Below, in pieces: positions 55,986 to 64,000 of a DNA stretch of 64,000 nucleotides. The notes beneath the pieces are model-generated. The model had not been told where the DNA came from and did no database searches. It saw only the letters and a program-made list of their open reading frames with translations. Both the position numbers and the translations under genes were made by a program. Every line of letters begins with the position of its first letter. Position 1 is the stretch's first letter. This stretch comes from Klenkia marina (GTDB lineage: Bacteria; Actinomycetota; Actinomycetes; Mycobacteriales; Geodermatophilaceae), in NCBI RefSeq assembly GCF_900101025.1, contig NZ_FMUH01000004.1, positions 334,412 through 398,411 on the forward strand, written 5' to 3'.

Positions 55986-56012
55986 TGCCGTCCCGATCTC
56001 CGAGTGGGAGCC

Positions 56013-57158
56013 ATGACCGACATCCTCGCCGACAGCCGCACCTCGTCCCGGGTCTTCGCCGAGGGTGTGCCGCTCGTGGTGGAGGAGGCCACGCGTCGCC
56101 CGGCCGCTGACCGCGAGCAGCTGCTGGCCGATCCCGGGTTCGGCAAGGTCTTCACCGACCACATGGTCGTGGCCCGCTACGTCGCCGGGCAGGGCTGGAC
56201 CGAGGCGAAGGTCACCGGCTACGCGCCGCTGCAGCTGGACCCCAGCACCGCCGCCCTGCACTACGCGCAGTCGATCTTCGAGGGTCTGAAGGCCTACGCC
56301 CAGCCCGACGGCTCGGTCTCGGTGTTCCGGCCGGAGCAGAACGCCGCCCGCATGGCCCGCGGTGCCGTGCGCATGGCGATGCCGCCGGTCCCCGCCGAGG
56401 GCTTCATCGCCGCCGTCGACGCCCTGGTCGACGCCGACCGCGACTGGGTCCCCACCGGCCCCGACCAGACCCTCTACATCCGGCCCTACGAGCTGGCCGT
56501 CGAGCCCTTCCTGGGCGTCCGCCCGGCCACCGAGTACCTCTTCGTCGTCATCGCCAGCCCGGCCGGTGCCTACTTCCCGCGCGGGGTCCAGCCGGTCTCG
56601 GTGTACCTGTCCGAGGACTACATCCGGGCGGCCCCGGGTGGCACCGGCGACGTCAAGTGCGCCGGCAACTACGCCGCCAGCCTGCTGGCCCAGGAGCAGG
56701 CCATCGCCGCCGGCTGCGACCAGGTCGTGTGGCTCGACGCGACGGAGAAGAAGTACGTCGAGGAGATGGGCGGGATGAACCTGTTCTTCGTCCTCGGCTC
56801 CGGTCCCGACGCCGAGCTGGTCACCCCCGAGCTCACCGGCACGCTGCTGCCGGGCATCACCCGCGAGTCGCTGATCACCGTGGCGCAGGAGATGGGCCAC
56901 CGCGTGACCGAGCGGCGGTTCTCCGTCGAGGAGTGGCGCGCCGGGGTGGCCGACGGCTCGATCACCGAGACCTTCGCCTGCGGTACCGCCGCGGTGATCA
57001 CCCCGGTCGGCGAGGTCAAGGCCCGCACCGGGGACTTCACCGTCGGCGACGGCACGCCCGGGACGCTCACGATGGCGCTGCGCGAGCGGCTGCTGGACAT
57101 CCAGCACGGGCGGGTCGCCGACGACCGCGGCTGGCGGCACACCGTCACCGCCGGCTGA
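56013..57158 (+). CDS. ilvE: branched-chain amino acid aminotransferase
   Basis: A 381-residue class IV PLP aminotransferase for Val, Leu and Ile. LHYAQSIFEGLKAYAQPDGS, RPYELAVEPFLGVRPATEYL and TGDVKCAGNYAASLLAQEQA (with PLP-binding Lys215) match BCAT proteins; EMGGMNLFFVLGSG and TFACGTAAVITPVGEVKA complete the PLP and substrate sites. The ATG has GGGAG upstream; an earlier in-frame ATG at 55974 falls at the predicted transcript start. ribF begins 1 nt after the stop, so they may be cotranscribed. Confidence 0.96.
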   Translation: MTDILADSRTSSRVFAEGVPLVVEEATRRPAADREQLLADPGFGKVFTDHMVVARYVAGQGWTEAKVTGYAPLQLDPSTAALHYAQSIFEGLKAYAQPDGSVSVFRPEQNAARMARGAVRMAMPPVPAEGFIAAVDALVDADRDWVPTGPDQTLYIRPYELAVEPFLGVRPATEYLFVVIASPAGAYFPRGVQPVSVYLSEDYIRAAPGGTGDVKCAGNYAASLLAQEQAIAAGCDQVVWLDATEKKYVEEMGGMNLFFVLGSGPDAELVTPELTGTLLPGITRESLITVAQEMGHRVTERRFSVEEWRAGVADGSITETFACGTAAVITPVGEVKARTGDFTVGDGTPGTLTMALRERLLDIQHGRVADDRGWRHTVTAG

Positions 57159-57159
57159 C

Positions 57160-58119
57160 GTGCGGCGCTGGCGCGGCCTGGAGGCCACCCCGGGCGACCT
57201 CGGCCGGGCGGTCGTCACGGTCGGCATGTACGACGGCGTCCACCGCGGGCACCAGCAGCTCATCGGCACGGCGGTCAGCCGCGCCCGGGCCCTGGGGCTG
57301 CCCGCCCTGCTGCTGACCTTCGACCCCCACCCGGCCGAGGTCGTACGGCCGGGCTCCCACCCGGCCATCCTCACCTCGGCCGACCGCAAGGCCGAGCTGG
57401 TGGGGGAGCTGGGCGTCGACGCCATGTGCGTGCTGCCCTTCACCCCCGAGTTCAGCCGGTTGTCCCCCGAGGGGTTCACGCACACGGTGCTCGTCGAGCA
57501 CCTGCACGCCGCCGCCGTGGTGGTGGGGGAGAACTTCACCTACGGCCACCGCGCCGCCGGTGACGTCGCCTCGCTCACCCGCGAGGGCCGTCGGTTCGGC
57601 TTCGCCGTCGAGGGCCTGGATCTGGCGGCCGACACCGCCGGCGGAGGAGAGGTCACCATCTCCTCCACCTACATCCGGGCCTGCGTCGCGGCCGGCGACC
57701 TCGGCGCGGCGGCCCGCGCGCTGGGCCGCCCGCACCGGGTCGACGGCGTCGTGGTGAAGGGCGACCAGCGTGGCCGCGAGCTGGGCTACCCGACAGCCAA
57801 CGTCGAGTCCCCGCCCTACACCGCGGTCCCCGCCGACGGGGTGTACGCCGGGCACCTGGTGCTCCGCGACCGCCGCGGCCGCAGCGGCAAGCGGTTCCCG
57901 GCCGCGGTCTCGGTGGGCACCAACCCGACCTTCCAGGGCACCCACCGCACGGTGGAGGCGTTCCTGCTCGACTGGTCCGGTGACCTGTACGGCGAGCACG
58001 TGGGCGTCGAGTTCGCGGAGCGGCTGCGCCCGATGGTCGCCTACACCGGGCCCGAGGCGTTGATCGAGCAGATGGACCGCGACGTGCTCGACGCACGCCG
58101 CATCCTGGGCACCGTGTAG
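57160..58119 (+). CDS. ribF: bifunctional riboflavin kinase/FAD synthetase
   Basis: A 319-residue enzyme that makes FMN and then FAD. The N-terminal FAD synthetase has the nucleotidyltransferase motif GMYDGVHRGHQQL (residues about 22-34) and TYIRACVAAGDL; the C-terminal flavokinase has GRELGYPTANVESPP, DGVYAGHLVL and FPAAVSVGTNPTFQG. The GTG lies right after ilvE. ribF normally follows truB; this copy is displaced by about 3.6 kb of inserted genes. Confidence 0.96.
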   Translation: MRRWRGLEATPGDLGRAVVTVGMYDGVHRGHQQLIGTAVSRARALGLPALLLTFDPHPAEVVRPGSHPAILTSADRKAELVGELGVDAMCVLPFTPEFSRLSPEGFTHTVLVEHLHAAAVVVGENFTYGHRAAGDVASLTREGRRFGFAVEGLDLAADTAGGGEVTISSTYIRACVAAGDLGAAARALGRPHRVDGVVVKGDQRGRELGYPTANVESPPYTAVPADGVYAGHLVLRDRRGRSGKRFPAAVSVGTNPTFQGTHRTVEAFLLDWSGDLYGEHVGVEFAERLRPMVAYTGPEALIEQMDRDVLDARRILGTV

Positions 58120-58129
58120 CCTCGCCCCA

Positions 58130-58183
58130 GCGTCGGTCGTACCGACGCGTGTGCATGCTGCCCCCGTGACACCGACCGGGGGC
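58130..58183 (+). promoter_or_regulatory. two hairpins in the ribF-rpsO gap
   Basis: GCGTCGGT-cgt-ACCGACGC (58130-58148) is a perfect 8-bp hairpin that may terminate ribF. GCCCCCG and CGGGGGC (58160-58166, 58177-58183) enclose ten bases and lie in the likely rpsO leader, where S15 autoregulation occurs in other bacteria. A strong AGGAGG precedes rpsO. Confidence 0.5.
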
Positions 58184-58211
58184 CACACGTGACCTGCCCA
58201 GGAGGCACCAC

Positions 58212-58481
58212 ATGGCGCTCGACAGCGCGACGAAGAAGCAGATCATGACCGAGTACGCCACGGTCGAGAGCGACACCGGGTCCCCCGAGGTGCAGGTCGC
58301 GATGCTGACCCGACGGATCAGCGACCTGACCGAGCACCTCAAGATGCACAAGCACGACCACCACAGCCGGCGGGGCCTGCTCCTGCTGGTCGGCCGGCGC
58401 CGCCGGCTGCTGAACTACCTGGCGAAGACCGACATCAACCGGTACCGCTCGCTCATCGAGCGGCTGGGTCTGCGCCGCTAG
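58212..58481 (+). CDS. rpsO: 30S ribosomal protein S15
   Basis: An 89-residue S15, the standard length. [40 protein letters not shown] and [20 protein letters not shown] are diagnostic. The ATG has AGGAGG upstream. It is followed by a terminator-like hairpin and then pnp, the conserved rpsO-pnp pair. Confidence 0.98.
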   Translation: MALDSATKKQIMTEYATVESDTGSPEVQVAMLTRRISDLTEHLKMHKHDHHSRRGLLLLVGRRRRLLNYLAKTDINRYRSLIERLGLRR

Positions 58482-58487
58482 CACGTC

Positions 58488-58523
58488 GAGGGGACCGCTC
58501 CGCACCGCGGAGACGGTCCCCTC
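58488..58523 (+). terminator. rpsO terminator/attenuator
   Basis: A 16-bp stem (GAGGGGACCGCTCCGC with its complement, one bulged A) and a short loop, followed by TTCT, begins 6 nt after the rpsO stop. Confidence 0.8.
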
Positions 58524-58528
58524 TTCTC

Positions 58529-58726
58529 GTGCGGCACCCGCCGCACGGGCCCAGGCGGCTCCGCCCGGCCCCGGCCGCGCCCTCCGGCGCACGGCCCGGT
58601 CCTCGGTGGTGGTCCCCGGGACGCGGCAGGCACCAGCCCCGCGACCCGAGGACTTCGATCGACGACCGGTCCCGGGGACCACAGAGCACCGCCGCCGAAC
58701 CAAGAGGGCGCCGCCGCATGCGGCGC
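58529..58726 (+). promoter_or_regulatory. structured pnp leader, candidate RNase III target
   Basis: Three hairpins precede pnp: GTGCGGC/GCCGCAC (58529-58546); a 13-bp perfect stem TGGTCCCCGGGAC (58610-58622) pairing with 58669-58681 across 46 nt; and GCGCCGC/GCGGCGC (58708-58726) directly before the ribosome site AGGAAGA. In E. coli and Streptomyces, hairpins at this place are cut by RNase III and allow PNPase to control its own message; here that is inference from position and structure. Confidence 0.55.
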
Positions 58727-58740
58727 AGGAAGAGGACACG

Positions 58741-60986
58741 ATGTCCGCACCCACCACCGACGCCGTCGACTACGACGAGGACGGCGTGTACACCGTCTCC
58801 GCGACGATCGACAACGGGTCCTACGGGTCCCGCACCGTCACCTTCGAGACCGGCCGGCTGGCCAAGCAGGCCGCCGGCTCCGTCGTCGCCACCATGGGCG
58901 ACACCACGCTGCTGTCGGCCACCACGGCCGGCCGCCAGCCCAAGGACCACTTCGACTTCTTCCCGCTGACGGTGGACGTCGAGGAGCGGATGTACGCGAT
59001 CGGGAAGATCCCCGGCTCGTTCTTCCGCCGCGAGGGCCGGCCGTCCGAGGACGCCATCCTCACCTGCCGCCTGATCGACCGCCCGCTGCGCCCGACCTTC
59101 GCCAAGGGCCTGCGCAACGAGGTGCAGGTCGTCATCAGCGTGCTGTCGCTGGACCCCGACCACCTGTACGACGTGCTGGCCATCAACGGCGCCTCGGCGT
59201 CGACCCAGCTGTCGGGTCTGCCGTTCTCCGGCCCGGTCGGCGCCACCCGCGTGGCCCTGATCAACGGTCAGTGGGTCGGCTTCCCCACCCACACCGAGCT
59301 CGAGGACGCCGTCTTCGACATGGTCGTGGCCGGCCGGGTGCTGCCCGACGGCGACGTCGCGATCATGATGGTCGAGGCCGAGGCCACCGAGAAGACGATC
59401 GAGCTGGTCGCCGGTGGCGCGACCGCGCCGACCGAGGAGGTCGTGGCCCAGGGCCTCGAGGCCGCCAAGCCGTTCATCAAGGCGCTGTGCGACGCCCAGT
59501 CGGCCCTGGCCGGCAAGGCCGCCAAGCCCGAGGTCCACTTCCCGCGCTTCCTGGACTACCAGGACGACGTCTACGCCGCCGTCGAGGCCCACGCCACCGA
59601 GAAGCTCACCGCTGCCCAGGCGATCCCGGGCAAGGCCGAGCGCGACGACGCCACCGATGCCCTCAAGGACGAGGTCAAGGCCGCACTGGCCGACCAGTTC
59701 GAGGGTCGCGAGAAGGAGGTCTCCGGTGCCTTCCGCGCGGTGACCAAGAAGGTCGTCCGCCAGCGCATCCTGCGCGACAAGGTCCGCATCGACGGCCGCG
59801 GCGTCACCGACATCCGGCCGCTGTCGGCCGAGGTCGAGGTGCTCCCGCGGGTGCACGGCTCGGCGCTGTTCGAGCGCGGCGAGACCCAGATCATGGGCGT
59901 CACCACGCTGAACATGCTCCGCATGGAGCAGCAGCTGGACACCCTGAACCCGGTGACCCGCAAGCGCTACATGCACAACTACAACTTCCCGCCGTACTCC
60001 ACCGGCGAGACCGGTCGCGTGGGCTCGCCCAAGCGCCGCGAGATCGGCCACGGCGCGCTCGCCGAGCGCGCCCTGCTGCCCGTGCTGCCCGACCGCGAGG
60101 AGTTCCCCTACGCGATCCGGCAGGTCTCGGAGGCCCTGGGCTCCAACGGCTCCACCTCGATGGGCTCGGTCTGCGCCTCCACCCTGTCGCTGCTCAACGC
60201 CGGTGTGCCGCTGCGCGCCCCGGTCGCCGGCATCGCCATGGGCCTGGTGTCCGACGAGGTCGACGGCAAGACGCAGTACGTCGCGCTGACCGACATCCTC
60301 GGCGCCGAGGACGCCTTCGGCGACATGGACTTCAAGGTCGCCGGCACCAAGGACTTCGTGACGGCGCTGCAGCTGGACACCAAGCTCGACGGCATCCCCT
60401 CCGACGTCCTCGCCGGTGCGCTGACCCAGGCCCGCGCGGCCCGGCTGCACATCCTCGACGTCATGCTCGAGGCCATCGACGGCCCCGACGAGATGAGCCC
60501 GTTCGCCCCCCGGGTGACCACGGTGCGCATCCCGGTCGACAAGATCGGTGCGGTCATCGGGCCCAAGGGCCAGATGATCAACGCGATCCAGGACGAGACC
60601 GGCGCCGACATCACCATCGAGGACGACGGCACCATCTACGTCGGTGCCTCCGACGGCCCCTCGGCCCAGGCCGCGGTCGACCGCATCAACGCGATCGCCA
60701 ACCCGCAGCTGCCCAAGGTCGGCGAGCGCTTCCTGGGCACGGTCGTCAAGACCACCGCCTTCGGCGCCTTCGTCTCGCTGCTGCCCGGCCGCGACGGTCT
60801 GGTGCACATCAGCAAGCTGGGCAACGGCAAGCGCATCGCCAAGGTCGAGGACGTCGCGAACGTCGGCGACAAGCTGCAGGTCGAGATCACCGACATCGAC
60901 GCCCGCGGCAAGATCAGCCTGGTCCCGGTCGTCGAGGGCGGTGCCTCCTCGGAGGAGCCGGCCGAGACCGCTGCACCTGCGGGTGA

Positions 60987-60990
<4 letters not shown>
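58741..60990 (+). CDS. pnp: polynucleotide phosphorylase
   Basis: A 749-residue 3'-5' exoribonuclease and polymerase. Two RNase PH-like cores are visible ([20 protein letters not shown] in the first; [33 protein letters not shown] and [20 protein letters not shown] in the second), joined by a helical domain. The KH domain has [20 protein letters not shown], and the S1 domain [20 protein letters not shown]. The ATG has AGGAAGA upstream. The stop overlaps the M16 gene start by 4 nt. Confidence 0.97.
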
Positions 60991-63354
<2,364 letters not shown>

Positions 63355-63541
63355 ATCGCCAGCAGGGCGGTGCCGAGGGGGCCTCCGGACGCCTCCGACA
63401 CCTGCCCGACACGCCCGGGACAAGCCCTCGACACGTGACCTGCGTCGTAGACGGCGCCGATCCGGAAGCGTCCGACCTGCGCGTTCACCGCCGATGTGCC
63501 CCCGGGGCACCCCGACGGGCCACTCGGAGGACCCCCCGGGT
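63355..63541 (+). other. non-coding stretch between dapB and the rRNA promoter
   Basis: No convincing gene is seen. GTGCCCC-c-GGGGCAC (63496-63510) is a compact inverted repeat that could end dapB transcription. The remainder is GC-rich with no clear motif. The whole gap up to the 16S gene is about 450 nt. Confidence 0.5.
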
Positions 63542-63570
63542 TTGACGAGCCGCAACCGGGGGCGTAACTT
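63542..63570 (+). promoter_or_regulatory. rRNA operon promoter
   Basis: TTGACG (63542-63547), exactly 17 nt, and TAACTT (63565-63570) form the best housekeeping promoter in the window. Transcription would start near 63577, some 225 nt before mature 16S rRNA. No second clear promoter was found downstream. Confidence 0.8.
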
Positions 63571-63672
63571 TCTTTCTGCGCCGGGGACGACCGCGAGGCC
63601 GGGCCCGAAGCGCCGAAGCGTGACAACAAGCCAAGACATCGAAGGCCGTGAGGCTGGGGTTCTTGCGCGTCC

Positions 63673-63691
63673 GCTCTTTGAGAACTCAACA
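63673..63691 (+). promoter_or_regulatory. boxA-type antitermination region in the rrn leader
   Basis: CGCTCTTTGAGAACTCAAC is the conserved actinobacterial rrn leader sequence; GCTCTTTGA resembles boxA, where NusB-S10 assembles with NusA for antitermination. AT-rich sequence between it and the 16S gene probably pairs with the 3' flank to form the RNase III processing stem. Confidence 0.7.
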
Positions 63692-63803
63692 GCGTGCCGA
63701 AAGTCAGTGCCATATGTTTGATTCCCGCCTCCTTTGGGGGGTGGGTGTTGGGTTGATTGATATCGAGAGTGCCAACTCTTGGTTCTCGGCCTTGGATCGA
63801 AAT

Positions 63804-64000
63804 TCATCTACGGAGAGTTTGATCCTGGCTCAGGACGAACGCTGGCGGCGTGCTTAACACATGCAAGTCGAACGATGAAGCCAGCTTGCTGGTGGATTAG
63901 TGGCGAACGGGTGAGTAACACGTGGGCAACCTGCCCCCGGCTCTGGGATAACTCCAAGAAATTGGTGCTAATACCGGATATTCACGCTTCCTCGCATGGG
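63804..64000 (+). rRNA. rrs: 16S ribosomal RNA, 5' part (runs off the window)
   Basis: GGAGAGTTTGATCCTGGCTC is followed by ACGAACGCTGGCGGCGTGCT and AACACATGCAAGTCGAACG, the universal 5' region of bacterial 16S. GTGGCGAACGGGTGAGTAAC follows at the V1-V2 boundary. The 5' end is set about 9 nt before GAGAGTTTG by comparison with Mycobacterium and is approximate. The short V1 loop (CCAGCTTGCTGG) and the rest point to an actinobacterium; I cannot assign the genus. It is transcribed in the same direction as dapB from its own promoter. Confidence 0.97.

Noticed and set aside
55974..56012. Earlier in-frame ATG (55974) for ilvE
   Set aside because: It lies inside the presumed 5' hairpin close to the predicted transcript start and lacks a ribosome site; ATG 56013 has GGGAG upstream.
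63621..63655. Second rRNA promoter (TGACAA with GAGGCT)
   Set aside because: The spacer would be 23 nt, outside the workable 16-18 nt range.

Overview
The window is a high-GC chromosomal segment of an actinobacterium. The evidence is the very GC-rich third codon positions, many GTG starts, actinobacteria-only families (DUF2469, DUF2631, DUF4081-GNAT, DUF4439), a WhiG sigma factor, long Ala/Pro/Lys-rich tails on ribosomal and translation proteins, and the 5' end of a typical actinobacterial 16S rRNA. Gene order closely follows the block known from Mycobacterium and Streptomyces (amt-glnB-glnD-ffh through dapB). The genus cannot be fixed from sequence alone.

Layout. 1-5.5 kb: a Ni/Co transporter on the minus strand, then the nitrogen operon amt-glnB-glnD. 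5.5-14.4 kb: ffh, an amidohydrolase, proS, then the ribosome maturation operon rpsP-khpA-rimM-trmD plus a Nudix gene and rplS; small enzymes (GNAT, glyoxalase-like) and a 38-residue ORF are interspersed. 14.5-17.5 kb: lepB, an atypical NarL-type regulator, rnhB and DUF2469. 17.5-21.8 kb: yraN-comM-dprA (DNA uptake and processing) and a XerC-like recombinase. 21.8-24.6 kb: whiG followed by four small accessory genes. 24.6-30 kb: an M23-type peptidase facing away from rpsB-tsf-pyrH-frr-cdsA. 30-41 kb: a DUF952-GNAT fusion, an SpoU-type methyltransferase, a Pro/Ala-rich surface protein, rlmN, the isoprenoid genes dxr and ispG flanking the site-2 protease, and a class B penicillin-binding lipoprotein. 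41-43.7 kb: three minus-strand genes (Nramp-like transporter, ferritin-like DUF4439 protein, lipoprotein). 43.9-53.5 kb: rimP-nusA-ylxR-infB, DUF503, rbfA, nrnA, a MATE exporter and truB. 53.5-57.2 kb: an inserted metabolic group (2-hydroxyacid dehydrogenase, MhuD-like haem monooxygenase, alpha/beta hydrolase, ilvE). 57.2-63.4 kb: ribF, rpsO-pnp, an M16 peptidase and dapB. 63.5-64 kb: an rRNA promoter, antitermination leader and the beginning of 16S rRNA.

Most of the window is conserved housekeeping machinery for making, maturing and decaying RNA and protein. No CRISPR array, insertion sequence, prophage or toxin-antitoxin module was seen. The more unusual signals are regulatory: (i) the same oriented 28-nt two-repeat motif lies about 50 nt upstream of both yraN-comM-dprA and the M23 peptidase gene; (ii) a near-perfect BldM-type palindrome lies in front of an atypical response regulator that lacks the phospho-acceptor Asp; (iii) many genes have a -10-like hexamer 6-7 nt before the start codon, suggesting widespread leaderless transcription, including one pair of divergent genes whose -10 elements overlap; (iv) the rpsO-pnp and rpsB leaders hold long hairpins; and (v) a 22-bp palindrome holds the stop codons of two convergent genes. 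The site-2 protease appears to start at CTG.
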